Positions 7,132 through 14,947 are shown, counted from the stretch's first letter. The stretch: DNA of 21,636 nt from CAYFHQ01 sp964342805 (GCA_964342805.1 CAYFHQ010000064.1:1-21636); one strand, 5' to 3'. The notes: generated by a model from the sequence alone, not told the origin. A program made the numbers and translations.

Positions 7132-7167
7132 CTAACTTAGTACCTAACTTAGTAACCTAACTATGTA
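7132..7167. repeat. Short imperfect tandem repeat, CTAACTTAGTA-type units
   Basis: Three adjoining units of 12, 13 and 11 bp: CTAACTTAGTAC (7132-7143), CTAACTTAGTAAC (7144-7156) and the diverged CTAACTATGTA (7157-7167). Further AACTT pieces lie upstream from about 7100. They fill the gap between the terminator and the lipoprotein stop. Confidence 0.7.
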
Positions 7168-7185
7168 TTCAGTTAGCAGCTCAGT

Positions 7186-8187
7186 TTACATGTTATTCAG
7201 TAGTTGCTCCATGGGCATAGAGTTTTCTTCATTTAACTCAGGGAAGGCAATGTCTTCAGCCTTTAGCTGGTTGATCATTGTGTTCACTGACTCCAGATCC
7301 ATATGAACCTTCATTTCAAGACCAGCTTGCTCATCTGTAATAGCCATGTCCATATCCACAGTTGCGCCTATGGCCTGGTTGTCCTTGTCCAGAAGGTAGC
7401 TCATGTCCATCTTCGTAATATTCAAAGAGCCCACTGCTTCATTCCAGTTTTCATCAAACATTTTCTTTGACTCTTCGAACTCAGCCCGTAACTCTTCGTC
7501 AGTTACCGTGTAACCCATGGCTTCCATTTGAGCCTTTTGCTGGTCAATGGACATGTTCACAAAAGTCTCATTGTTGAACAGGGCGTCCATCATTTTCTTA
7601 GTGAAATCTTTGGCTTCAGCGTCCGTCATGGAGAAGGCAATTTTGTCACCCTTCACAGTAGTTTCACCTACCACCATTTCAACACCTTCTGTTAGGACCA
7701 GCTTGTCCTCGTCGATTTGACCTAGGACTACCTTATAAACCTCGTCCACCATGGCCATAGATTGTTCTTTGTCCATTGCCTGGGTTTCTGGTAGTTCTTG
7801 AACAAGGTACTGGGGCAGCATTGGAATCTTTAGGGCCATTTGCTTTTCGTTCATGAAAAGCTCAGCGTCATAGGTAACACCAGCTGTTGTAGCTGAACCT
7901 GCAAATGACATAAGGGGTGTACCATTGTCCTGTAGAAGGGTCTTTGTATTACCCTTCATTTGGACGTCTTCCAACATCCCTAGGATCATACCCAGCATGG
8001 AGTCCGGTTGTTCACCCAAGTCCAACTTGAAGTTCATATTAAAGTCCGCTTCACTGGACGTGATGTCCTTACTCTTTGTAAAGGCTTCTTCTAGTCTTTG
8101 TTTTGGTGTTAATTTTGGCCCACAGCCGACTGCTGCTACAACCACAACCAATGCCAAAAGAAAGATCAAAATACGATTTCTTTTCAT
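7186..8187 (-). CDS. Predicted lipoprotein with repeated amphipathic beta strands (DUF6612/LppX-like)
   Basis: A 333-residue protein with signal peptide MKRNRILIFLLALVVVVAAV and lipobox AVGC (Cys22). I chose the ATG at 8187 because GGAGGA is 5 nt upstream and the signal peptide begins there; the frame extends 13 codons further without a site. The mature part alternates polar and hydrophobic residues in many strands, including stretches such as ATVDMDMAIT and LEMKVHMDLE. This resembles the curved-sheet fold of LolA/LppX and of clostridial DUF6612 lipoproteins. Those have been proposed to hold hydrophobic ligands, but the assignment here rests on resemblance alone. It is methionine-rich and acidic. 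It is downstream of the QueG/RdhA-like gene on the same strand but probably has its own extended -10 promoter. Confidence 0.75.
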   Translation of the reverse strand: MKRNRILIFLLALVVVVAAVGCGPKLTPKQRLEEAFTKSKDITSSEADFNMNFKLDLGEQPDSMLGMILGMLEDVQMKGNTKTLLQDNGTPLMSFAGSATTAGVTYDAELFMNEKQMALKIPMLPQYLVQELPETQAMDKEQSMAMVDEVYKVVLGQIDEDKLVLTEGVEMVVGETTVKGDKIAFSMTDAEAKDFTKKMMDALFNNETFVNMSIDQQKAQMEAMGYTVTDEELRAEFEESKKMFDENWNEAVGSLNITKMDMSYLLDKDNQAIGATVDMDMAITDEQAGLEMKVHMDLESVNTMINQLKAEDIAFPELNEENSMPMEQLLNNM

Positions 8188-8216
8188 TTTATCCTCCTGT
8201 GCGTACGACCTAGCCA

Positions 8217-8225
8217 ATTGTAACA
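8217..8225 (-). promoter_or_regulatory. Extended -10 promoter of the lipoprotein gene
   Basis: The minus strand reads TGTTACAAT, that is, TGN plus the hexamer TACAAT. It lies 30 nt before the start codon. No good -35 is seen at 17 bp. Two inverted repeats lie immediately upstream. Confidence 0.5.
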
Positions 8226-8229
8226 CAAT

Positions 8230-8283
8230 ATGACAATATATTCCGCCAGAACCATAAATGTAATGGGATTGTCATACATTTAT
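8230..8283. promoter_or_regulatory. Two interlocking inverted repeats upstream of the lipoprotein promoter
   Basis: ATGACAAT (8230-8237) pairs with ATTGTCAT (8268-8275), and ATAAATGTA (8254-8262) pairs with TACATTTAT (8275-8283). Both are perfect. They fill the space between the upstream gene's stop codon and the -10 element. They are AT-rich with no T-run, so an operator is more likely than a terminator. Confidence 0.45.
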
Positions 8284-8293
8284 CGATCATGTC

Positions 8294-9361
8294 CTAGTCT
8301 GCAATCAAATGCAAAGGCGTGCGAATATACCGCCGTTTGCCATAGGTTTCCCTATGCTGTTTTAAGATCTCAGCCATGACCTCCTTGTTCCCCTTCATCG
8401 CGGCAACCAGTTGTGGGTCCACATGGTGGGAAAAAGGACAGACAGAAAGGCATACACCACAGTCTGTACCCAGAGAACGCCAACGCTCATAACAATTTTC
8501 TTGAACGATCTGCCATCGTTTTGCCCCATCCTGTTCAAAGGCCGCTGTTGCAGGTATGGCCTTGCCTGGGCAGGTCTTAATACACATGCCACACATGGCG
8601 CAGAAATCAGTGAAACCAAAGTCGTCTGGTTCATCAGCCACAAGTTGCAGATTAGTCGTAATCACGCCCAGACGAACCCGTGGACCGAATTTTCGCGTAT
8701 TGAGGATTCCCATGCGGCCCAACTGGCCCAGTCCCGCTTCTTGGGCAACCAGGGGTGCAACTACCAGGTAGTTGCCATCCATGTGGTTACGGGCCTCAAA
8801 TCCAATTTCCCTAAGGAAGTATGACAGGACCATTCCAATAATACCAGCATTAAGGTAGCCCTTGGTCACCTCGATCACTTCTTCCACCTGTGGCGCTCGG
8901 TCGATCATATCCTCATCCATTTCAACGGCAAAGACAATGGCATATTCATGACGTCCTTCAATGGGGTCCCCATAGGTTTCTTCCTTACGGCCCCTGTGGC
9001 TATACCAGAAGTGGTCCTGCATTTTGGCTATGCCCACATCGGCTGCCCCATAATACTTGGCCAGCTTCTTCAGTCTCTTTGTCATTACCTCCGGATCAAC
9101 ATCCACGTCCCCTGGGCTTTGGACTGGCCCCTCTGCCAGGTGATTAATGTCTCCGAGGAAACGAAAGACACTGTCTGCCAACCTTGAATGGACAGGATGA
9201 TAACTCATGGTTCCCTCTCCACAAATATGGGGCAGGGTCCTCATGTAATCGTCTTTCTCCTTCAAATGGGGATTACGCTCGTAGAAGTCCTGGTAGGCCT
9301 CCCCATCTTTTTCCCACCCCATACGGGCAAACATTGTGTTTCGTTCATCAATTCGTTTCAT
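8294..9361 (-). CDS. Soluble QueG/reductive-dehalogenase-like Fe-S protein
   Basis: A 355-residue protein with an N-terminal and central domain resembling the cobalamin-binding, nitroreductase-like core of QueG and RdhA (residues about 100-245; for example LGQLGRMGILNTRKFGPRVR). Two cubane Fe-S sites follow: CAMCGMCIKTCP (Cys254, 257, 260, 264), and Cys290 spaced ten residues before CGVCLSVCP (Cys301, 304, 308). The wide gap in the second set is typical of reductive dehalogenases. There is no twin-arginine signal, so it should be cytoplasmic, unlike respiratory RdhA. The HEAT-repeat tail of QueG is also missing. The substrate is unknown; both a reductive dehalogenase and another B12- or flavin-type reductase are possible. 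It follows the coiled-coil gene by 17 bp, indicating co-transcription. Confidence 0.75.
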   Translation of the reverse strand: MKRIDERNTMFARMGWEKDGEAYQDFYERNPHLKEKDDYMRTLPHICGEGTMSYHPVHSRLADSVFRFLGDINHLAEGPVQSPGDVDVDPEVMTKRLKKLAKYYGAADVGIAKMQDHFWYSHRGRKEETYGDPIEGRHEYAIVFAVEMDEDMIDRAPQVEEVIEVTKGYLNAGIIGMVLSYFLREIGFEARNHMDGNYLVVAPLVAQEAGLGQLGRMGILNTRKFGPRVRLGVITTNLQLVADEPDDFGFTDFCAMCGMCIKTCPGKAIPATAAFEQDGAKRWQIVQENCYERWRSLGTDCGVCLSVCPFSHHVDPQLVAAMKGNKEVMAEILKQHRETYGKRRYIRTPLHLIAD

Positions 9362-9378
9362 ACTAAGCCTCGTTTTTC

Positions 9379-10329
9379 CTAAAGGCCATGGAAAGGACCT
9401 GTGACCCTTAAAATGGACTCTTGTTCATTGTGTAGTGTAAGATTTTTTTCTTCTAGTGCATTACGTTCTAGACGCAGGGCGTCCAGGGTTTCCCTAACTC
9501 GACGCTGAAGTTCCTTGGTTTGCGTGGTGACATTAACAATCTTGTCCTGGACAAACCAGTCAAAAAAGAAGTTGTCAAAGAAGAGGTCAGCAAACCGGGT
9601 AAAACCATCGAACTGAAGATCACCTGCAATTTCTTTGGACACGTCTGCTAGCTCCGTGTTAAACCGTTTTAGCAGGTATACAGCTTCATCAATCTGCTGT
9701 TTGGCCCGGTCCAACCGGTCATGCTTGATGGCACTGGCGATAAGACCACCAGCGACCATGTCATAGAGGCCCCAGTTACGCGCAGAATCCAGTATGTTTA
9801 GGACTTCCTTTAACTGTGCGTCCAGCTGTAGTCCCACGCTTAGGGCTTCACCAATTTCCCGCAAGGTATGTTGGCCCTCCTGTAAGGTCCCATTGATGGC
9901 CTGTAGACGAGGCCCATGGGTAGGGTCGTTTTGAATGGTATAGGCTAATAATTGGTCAAAAAGCGTATCCACCCGTTCCTGTAGTCGTTCCACAGCATGG
10001 TCGGTGACTTGAATCCGTGCCAGGTCGTCCTTGGTTTGTTCCAAAGAAAAAACCACAGAATCGTAGGCCATTTTAGCCTCTAAGGCCTCTTGTTGCTCCT
10101 TCTCCAAGCGACTGTCAATACTACCGGTTATGGAAGCAATGAAGGAGGACAAAGAGAGTCGTTCAAATCGCTCCACGTCCTTTTGCTCCTTGATCCAAAC
10201 CGATTTCAGTTGGTCACATTTTGCTTGTAATGACTGGACATCCCCCTTTAGAGATGCGGCCTTCCGCTGGGCTTGAACAGCTACGGACAGTGCGTCTACT
10301 GCCTTGGCATATTCTTCATGATAGGTCAT
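9379..10329 (-). CDS. Conserved coiled-coil protein of unknown function
   Basis: A 316-residue protein with no signal peptide or clear membrane segment, mostly predicted helix. Coiled-coil stretches lie at about 10-125, 140-180, 205-235 and 268-305. They flank a glycine-rich helical motif NWGLYDMVAGGLIASAIKH (185-203). An aromatic stretch, FADLFFDNFFFDWFVQD (246-262), resembles nothing I can name. I recall similar NWG-DM-GGGLI proteins as conserved hypotheticals in Firmicutes, without a proven role. AGGAGG lies 5 nt before the ATG. It is the first gene of a unit with the QueG/RdhA-like protein. Confidence 0.8.
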   Translation of the reverse strand: MTYHEEYAKAVDALSVAVQAQRKAASLKGDVQSLQAKCDQLKSVWIKEQKDVERFERLSLSSFIASITGSIDSRLEKEQQEALEAKMAYDSVVFSLEQTKDDLARIQVTDHAVERLQERVDTLFDQLLAYTIQNDPTHGPRLQAINGTLQEGQHTLREIGEALSVGLQLDAQLKEVLNILDSARNWGLYDMVAGGLIASAIKHDRLDRAKQQIDEAVYLLKRFNTELADVSKEIAGDLQFDGFTRFADLFFDNFFFDWFVQDKIVNVTTQTKELQRRVRETLDALRLERNALEEKNLTLHNEQESILRVTGPFHGL

Positions 10330-10354
10330 GTGGTCCTCCTGTCGCTTTTTATCT

Positions 10355-10363
10355 ATTTTAACA
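10355..10363 (-). promoter_or_regulatory. Extended -10 promoter of the coiled-coil gene
   Basis: The minus strand reads TGTTAAAAT, that is, TGN plus TAAAAT, 25 nt before the start codon and just beyond the ior terminator. No -35 match at 17 bp. Confidence 0.4.
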
Positions 10364-10370
10364 TACTTGA

Positions 10371-10418
10371 AACCTCCACCGCGACTGGATTGGGGCTTTT
10401 CGCAGTGGAGGTTTTTTT
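10371..10418 (-). terminator. Terminator of the iorAB operon
   Basis: A 13-bp stem with one mismatch pairs 10371-10383 (AACCTCCACCGCG) with 10401-10413 (CGCAGTGGAGGTT). It lies right after the iorB stop codon. The T-run is stronger in the plus direction (seven T) than in the minus direction (TTTCAAG), but only the minus strand has an incoming gene. Confidence 0.75.
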
Positions 10419-10983
10419 ATAACTGGTAGCCGATTTCAAAGGCTTTTTTATTGAGTTCGATGGCTTTTGGGGGCACTGTGTCTTCAATGGCCTTCAACCA
10501 ATGGTCCTTGCTGATTTCCAGTCGGCTGGCTAACATGCCCACTAAAAACGTATTGGCGATCTTAGGATTTCCCAATAAAAGGCCTTCCTCGACAGCATCA
10601 ATGGCAACCACCTGATAATTTTCCTCTAGCTTTTTCAAGATGTCTGTTGGATAGATCTCTTTCTCAGCGATCACAGGAACCGGCGGAACTTGTCTGGTGT
10701 TGACGAAAATCCATCCACCCAATTTGACAGCTTCCGCCCAGCGCAAACCCTCCAGGGGTTCCATGGCTAAAAGAAAGTCTCCTTGGCCGTAGGGGACATT
10801 GGGTGAGTAGACTCGCTCGCCTATGCGGACATTGCCCCATACGCGGCCACCCCTTTGGGAGAGGCCAACCACGTCATTGCTCTTTACGTCAAGGCCGGCA
10901 TTCATGGCCGCCTGACAGATCAGGCCAGTTGTAAGGACAAGGCCTTGGCCACCGACACCTGCGAGTAGTATGTTATGCATCAT
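10417..10983 (-). CDS. iorB: Indolepyruvate:ferredoxin oxidoreductase beta subunit
   Basis: A 188-residue small subunit of the IOR complex, which oxidatively decarboxylates arylpyruvates from aromatic amino acids to aryl-acetyl-CoA, passing electrons to ferredoxin. The gamma-type domain of 2-oxoacid oxidoreductases is recognised by LLAGVGGQGLVLTT near the N-terminus and SNDVVGLSQRGGRVWGNVR. The start is one of two adjacent ATG codons (10983 or 10980). Both follow GGAGG embedded in the end of iorA, and the iorA stop is 1 nt upstream of the first. This is tight translational coupling expected for an obligate complex. The length is normal. Confidence 0.95.
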   Translation of the reverse strand: MMHNILLAGVGGQGLVLTTGLICQAAMNAGLDVKSNDVVGLSQRGGRVWGNVRIGERVYSPNVPYGQGDFLLAMEPLEGLRWAEAVKLGGWIFVNTRQVPPVPVIAEKEIYPTDILKKLEENYQVVAIDAVEEGLLLGNPKIANTFLVGMLASRLEISKDHWLKAIEDTVPPKAIELNKKAFEIGYQL

Positions 10984-10984
10984 C

Positions 10985-12802
10985 TTAGGCCTCCTCCTGG
11001 ACTTGCACCTGTGAAATTGCCCCAACTGGGCATACCTGGGCGCATACGCTACAGCCCACGCACATATCAGCTGCTATATGGGACTTCATTTTGTCAAAGC
11101 CTTCATAGTCGCGCATTTGAATGGGTGGACAGTTGGTCTTCACACAGGACCTACAGCCAATGCATACGGCAGGGTCAACCTGAAATGGCGGGTTGACGAT
11201 CTTAAAGTTCAGGGCACAAGGCTGCGTGGTCATGACAATGGACAAACCCTTGTGTTTCAGTTGCTGGTCAATGGTGTCTTTAGCAGTTTTGTAGGCAAAT
11301 TGGTCTACCACATGGACATTGGTAAAGCCCATGGCATCCAGAAGTTCAGGGATATGGACGTCCATGTCACCCATGGGAGAGTAGCTACCCGTAACCGCTG
11401 TGGCCTGTCCACCCGTCATGGCTGTCGTTCCATTGTTGAGAATCAGGACGGTCATGTTTACGTCATCGTCCAATTGGTGTAGGAGATTGACCATCCCTGT
11501 CATGCCCGAGTGGAAGAAGGTGCCGTCTCCTATTACACATACCAGTGGGGTATCGTCCCCTGCCAGCTGTTGGGCCTTGGACATACCCTTCATGATCCCA
11601 ATGGAAGCCCCCATGCTAATAATGGAGTTTACCGCCTTGAGGGGCTCAAGGACTGCCAATGAGTAACATCCAATGTCACCGATAACACTGACCCTGGCCT
11701 TTTTTAGAACGTCAAAAACGGGCCGGTGGGGGCAACCTGAGCAGAACATGGGTGGCCTTGCTGTCAGACTTGAGGGGCTGGCCACGTCATAGGTGGCCTT
11801 TGTAATGATCCCTGCTTCTAGGAGCCCTTGTTCAATATCCTCACTGTTGAGTTCCCCTGTAAAGGAGAACCACTCTTTGCCCTGACAATCAATTCCATGG
11901 ATTTTCAGTTCGTTTTCAATGAAGGGGGTCATTTCCTCCAGGACCAAGACCCTTTTATAGTCCTTGGCCTTTTGCCGGATGTCTTCTATGGGTAGTGGAT
12001 AGACCATACCCAGCTTGTAAATGGACAGGTCTAAACCGATTTCTAAAAGGTTCATATACATGAGGCCCGATGTAATAATCAATACGTCCTTTTTCCCATC
12101 CTTGGAAGGCTCGTAGCGGTTTATTGGTGCGGTGTTGGCCCAGGTGGCTGTCTTATCAATCCGCTCTTTCATGAGGTACTGCTTGGGATATGTATTGGGT
12201 GGAATCATGGCATAGTCTTCTAGCTTGTGGGTGAATCCACTGATCTGATGGTCATGCCGGTCTCCAATGTCCACAAGGCCTCGACTGTGACAGACCCGGC
12301 TGGTGATCCGGAGCATAATGGGCATATTAAAATCCTCAGACAGGCTCAGCGCCAACTTGGTAAAGTCCTTGGCCTCCTGGGGGTCTGCTGGATCCAGTAT
12401 GGCCATGTTGGCGAACTTGCCTAGGTGGCGGTTGTCTTGTTCATTTTGGGACGAGGCCATGCCGGGGTCGTCACCGGTAACAAGGACAAAACCACCGTTT
12501 ATTTGTGTTTGGGTAAAGGTCATGAGGGGGTCTGCTGCCACGTTGACACCCACATGCTTCATGCTACAAAGGGTCCTGGCACCCGTAAAGGAAGCACCGA
12601 TTCCGACTTCTAAAGCCACTTTCTCATTTACAGAGAACTCACTATAGATCTTGGCTTCAGTTTCCTCTCCCAGTTCTTTAACAGACTGGAGTATCTCCAC
12701 GGTTGGTGACCCTGGATAAGAGGTTGCAACTTGACCACCTGCTTCATAGAATCCCCTTGCTACGGCTTGGTTTCCGTTGAGGATTTTTCTCGTTTTATTC
12801 AC
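10985..12802 (-). CDS. iorA: Indolepyruvate:ferredoxin oxidoreductase alpha subunit
   Basis: A 605-residue catalytic subunit, cytoplasmic. The N-terminal pyrimidine-binding domain has GNQAVARGFYEAG, SYPGSP and the YSEFSVNEKVALE region. CSGCPHRP (about 354-361) precedes the TPP pyrophosphate-binding domain with GDIGCYS, GDGTFFHSG (425 onward) and the following NNGTTAMTGGQ. The C-terminus holds two ferredoxin-type sites: CIGCRSCVKTNCP (Cys547, 550, 553, 558, with an extra residue in the last gap) and CVGCSVCAQVCP (Cys581, 584, 587, 591). I place the start at the GTG (12802) because AAGGAG is 7 nt upstream and the family begins at this point; an ATG at 12820 overlaps that site. It forms a two-gene operon with iorB. 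Confidence 0.96.
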   Translation of the reverse strand: MNKTRKILNGNQAVARGFYEAGGQVATSYPGSPTVEILQSVKELGEETEAKIYSEFSVNEKVALEVGIGASFTGARTLCSMKHVGVNVAADPLMTFTQTQINGGFVLVTGDDPGMASSQNEQDNRHLGKFANMAILDPADPQEAKDFTKLALSLSEDFNMPIMLRITSRVCHSRGLVDIGDRHDHQISGFTHKLEDYAMIPPNTYPKQYLMKERIDKTATWANTAPINRYEPSKDGKKDVLIITSGLMYMNLLEIGLDLSIYKLGMVYPLPIEDIRQKAKDYKRVLVLEEMTPFIENELKIHGIDCQGKEWFSFTGELNSEDIEQGLLEAGIITKATYDVASPSSLTARPPMFCSGCPHRPVFDVLKKARVSVIGDIGCYSLAVLEPLKAVNSIISMGASIGIMKGMSKAQQLAGDDTPLVCVIGDGTFFHSGMTGMVNLLHQLDDDVNMTVLILNNGTTAMTGGQATAVTGSYSPMGDMDVHIPELLDAMGFTNVHVVDQFAYKTAKDTIDQQLKHKGLSIVMTTQPCALNFKIVNPPFQVDPAVCIGCRSCVKTNCPPIQMRDYEGFDKMKSHIAADMCVGCSVCAQVCPVGAISQVQVQEEA

Positions 12803-12809
12803 ATTGACA

Positions 12810-12815
12810 CTCCTT
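12810..12815 (-). promoter_or_regulatory. Ribosome binding site that fixes the GTG start of iorA
   Basis: AAGGAG on the minus strand, 7 nt before GTG (12802). Upstream in-frame ATG (12820) and GTG (12829) codons overlap or precede it and have poorer sites. Confidence 0.7.
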
Positions 12816-12846
12816 TCCATACCCTTCACATATACCCCTCCTATTC

Positions 12847-12875
12847 TTGACGTATTCGTAAAATTTCACTATGAT
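12847..12875 (+). promoter_or_regulatory. Promoter of the DUF985 cupin gene
   Basis: TTGACG (12847-12852) and TATGAT (12870-12875) are spaced by exactly 17 bp, in the short divergent region shared with iorA. Confidence 0.8.
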
Positions 12876-12917
12876 AAGAGAAGTACATACTAAAGTCATA
12901 GAAAGGGGCAATACCCT

Positions 12918-13427
12918 ATGCACACTGCCCAATACTGGATTAATAAATTAGACATGATCCCTCACCCTGAAGGGGGTTGGTATCATTCTTCTTATACATC
13001 TGATCAAACCATGTTTCGCCACGATATTGCAGGGGTTTCTTCCTCAGAGAGAAAACTCTGGTCAAGTATTTACCTCCTTTTAGAAAGCGACGACTTCACT
13101 GCCTTTCACAGGGTTCGGTCGGAAGAGGTTTGGTACTACCACTGTGGTGCACCAGTCAAAATCTACATGATCTCCCCTGACGGTGACTTAATCGTTGAGG
13201 AGTTGGGTTTGGATATTGACAAGGGGCAGCGTCCCCAGATCTTAATCCCTAAAAACTACGCTCTTGGAGCTGAACGCATGGACCAAGCCTTCTCTATGGT
13301 TGGCGTTATGGTAAGTCCAGGCTTTGATTTTGACGATATTAAGATCTATGACCGGGACGAACTCCTGGCCATGCACCCACAACACAAGGCCTTGATTGAA
13401 CGATTAACAATTGAGAGTTTTTACTAG
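12918..13427 (+). CDS. DUF985 cupin-fold protein
   Basis: A 169-residue single-domain protein of the DUF985 family (RmlC-like cupin fold, as in yeast YML079w). Matching features are IPHPEGGWYHSSY (16-28), SSIYLLLESDDFTAFHRVRSEE with the conserved His and Glu, WYYHCGAP, and the C-terminal MVGVMVSPGFDFDD. The family's reaction is not established; it structurally resembles sugar epimerases and germin-like proteins. AAAGGGGC serves as the ribosome site, with its own promoter upstream and a hairpin downstream, so it is monocistronic. It is divergent from iorAB without clear functional linkage. Confidence 0.9.
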   Translation: MHTAQYWINKLDMIPHPEGGWYHSSYTSDQTMFRHDIAGVSSSERKLWSSIYLLLESDDFTAFHRVRSEEVWYYHCGAPVKIYMISPDGDLIVEELGLDIDKGQRPQILIPKNYALGAERMDQAFSMVGVMVSPGFDFDDIKIYDRDELLAMHPQHKALIERLTIESFY

Positions 13428-13440
13428 GTCGTTTACGAGC

Positions 13441-13474
13441 AAAAGCACAGCCATTGGCTGTGCTTTTTTTCTTT
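13441..13474. terminator. Terminator between the cupin and hemerythrin genes
   Basis: A perfect 10-bp stem AAGCACAGCC (13443-13452) / GGCTGTGCTT (13456-13465) with a 3-nt loop, followed by a T-run on the plus strand. The minus direction has TTTT, so it probably works both ways. Confidence 0.9.
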
Positions 13475-13506
13475 CTTTAATCAAACTTGCATACTAACAA
13501 AGGCAC

Positions 13507-13911
13507 CTACATTTTTCCTTGGGTTTTCAGCCACAAGACCACTTCCCGGTCCTCTTCTTCCAGATGGACATTGATCCACCTTTCAATGGTCCCCTTGATC
13601 CGCTTGACCTGTTGGGCGGTGACACCATCATAAACAAGAATATGTTTGATGTTCTGGAATTTATGTAGGAGTTCATGGTGTTTGGCAATATGGGCGTCTA
13701 AGTTAGGATAATTCTTGTTTCGAAGGAGGAGTTCTTCGTGGTTGAAGTGGTCTAGTATGGTTTGTTCTAAGTTCTCAACCCGTTCAATAAAAGCGGGATC
13801 AAGCTGTCCCTCATGGAGGGCTTCCATGAGGACCACGGCTTCCTTGTAGATCACTTCATGTTCCTGGTCCATAAAGGGGACACACAAACTAAACTTCTTT
13901 TTTACATCCAT
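13507..13911 (-). CDS. Bacteriohemerythrin
   Basis: A 134-residue four-helix protein with the complete di-iron ligand set: His18, His55 and Glu59 (HFNHEE), His74 and His78 (HIAKH), His116 and Asp121 (HLEEED). It should bind O2 reversibly at a diferric-peroxo site and may serve O2 sensing, storage or scavenging. No extra sensory or signalling domain is present. GGAGGTAG lies 3 nt before the ATG. It begins 30 bp after the CPBP protease gene on the same strand, so the two are probably co-transcribed. In an anaerobe a protective role against oxygen is plausible but is inference. Confidence 0.94.
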   Translation of the reverse strand: MDVKKKFSLCVPFMDQEHEVIYKEAVVLMEALHEGQLDPAFIERVENLEQTILDHFNHEELLLRNKNYPNLDAHIAKHHELLHKFQNIKHILVYDGVTAQQVKRIKGTIERWINVHLEEEDREVVLWLKTQGKM

Positions 13912-13941
13912 TTTCTACCTCCACTATGGCCGTCTTGCTAC

Positions 13942-14895
13942 TTATCCCAGTGGAATTAACCAACCGGACAAGGAGACCATGACGACATTAAAAAATCCAT
14001 GGGCAAGGACAACTGACTCTGCCCCGTGTTTTTGGTATAGCCAGCCTAAAAATAAACCAATGGGAAAGATCTGTGCAAATTTTACCCATTCTGGATCCAG
14101 TACGCCTCCGTGACCAAAGGTCCATACAATAGATGACAGGATGATGGCCAGCCAAGCCCCATACCTTTTATTTCTAAACCACCAGTGTAAGAGACTCTGA
14201 AAACTAATCCGGATAAGGACTTCTTCAAATAGAGAGGCCCGTAATACGGTTAGCAGGGTACCCGCCATAAAAAAAGGGTCAGACGCGTCATAGACCAGTT
14301 GGTCAGTCATCCCCTTTACAAAGGCTGAATGGGAAGGACTTGTTACCTGGAAGAGGACTACTGTATAAGCCATCCAAACCGCAGCGCCCCCTGCACCAAC
14401 CATGAGGGCTCGTTTCACTTCTGACCATTTAAACTTGTGGATCAGGTACCTATAGGGGTGGGGTTCGAATGCTTCCTCCCCACTTGACCCCCTTGGGTCG
14501 TACTCTTTTTTCCATAGGAGGGGGCTGGAGCCTAGGTGAATGTCATTCACTGGTAGAAAGTCTCCATCGTAAACCACCTGGCTTTGGATACCATTGCTGA
14601 GAATACTCCCTCCAATACCCAGGCGGGTTGCGTCTCTTAGGCCAATGGTGACATGCATCATTACCAAGGGTACTTGAATGGCAATGGCCACAAGGGTAAC
14701 CACCAGCCCTGCCCCCTGGCCGCCTTCCATGACCAAAAGGATTCCGCTCAATAACTGCATGGCGGCAAAGACTAGGCCGTATTGTCTGGCCGCAGTTTTG
14801 AACACCTGTGACTCTCTTCTTGCCCTGAGGTGGCGGACCACCTGAACCCCTGTCAGACCCAGGGTGATAAAAACATAAATGATCGAATAGGCCAT
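13942..14895 (-). CDS. CPBP-family intramembrane metalloprotease (Abi/Rce1-like)
   Basis: A 317-residue polytopic membrane protein. Hydrophobic segments lie near residues 2-18, 38-55, 63-82, 163-183, 205-220, 246-260, 276-288 and 294-314. The catalytic motifs of the CPBP (Rce1-like) family are in the C-terminal half: EEVLIR (Glu224, Glu225, Arg229), WTFGH (His262, with Trp in place of the usual Phe) and LAHGFFN (His299, Asn303). A hydrophilic loop of about 70 residues (90-160), rich in His, Pro and Glu, separates the first three helices from the protease core; the N-terminal half is unlike a minimal CPBP protein. GGAGGA lies just before the ATG. Family members process prenylated proteins or bacteriocin precursors, but the substrate here is unknown. 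Confidence 0.87.
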   Translation of the reverse strand: MAYSIIYVFITLGLTGVQVVRHLRARRESQVFKTAARQYGLVFAAMQLLSGILLVMEGGQGAGLVVTLVAIAIQVPLVMMHVTIGLRDATRLGIGGSILSNGIQSQVVYDGDFLPVNDIHLGSSPLLWKKEYDPRGSSGEEAFEPHPYRYLIHKFKWSEVKRALMVGAGGAAVWMAYTVVLFQVTSPSHSAFVKGMTDQLVYDASDPFFMAGTLLTVLRASLFEEVLIRISFQSLLHWWFRNKRYGAWLAIILSSIVWTFGHGGVLDPEWVKFAQIFPIGLFLGWLYQKHGAESVVLAHGFFNVVMVSLSGWLIPLG

Positions 14896-14915
14896 AGTTC
14901 CTCCTTGTTAGTACC

Positions 14916-14944
14916 CTTATACCCGAAAATGCTTACCCTATTAA
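14916..14944 (-). promoter_or_regulatory. Probable promoter of the CPBP protease-hemerythrin unit
   Basis: On the minus strand TTAATA (14939-14944) and TATAAG (14916-14921) are spaced by 17 bp, 20 nt before the start codon. Confidence 0.5.
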
Positions 14945-14947
14945 ATC

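Noticed and set aside
8411..8824. 137-codon open frame on the plus strand opposite the QueG/RdhA-like gene
   Set aside because: It overlaps the conserved cysteine motifs on the other strand. The translation has no recognisable domain.
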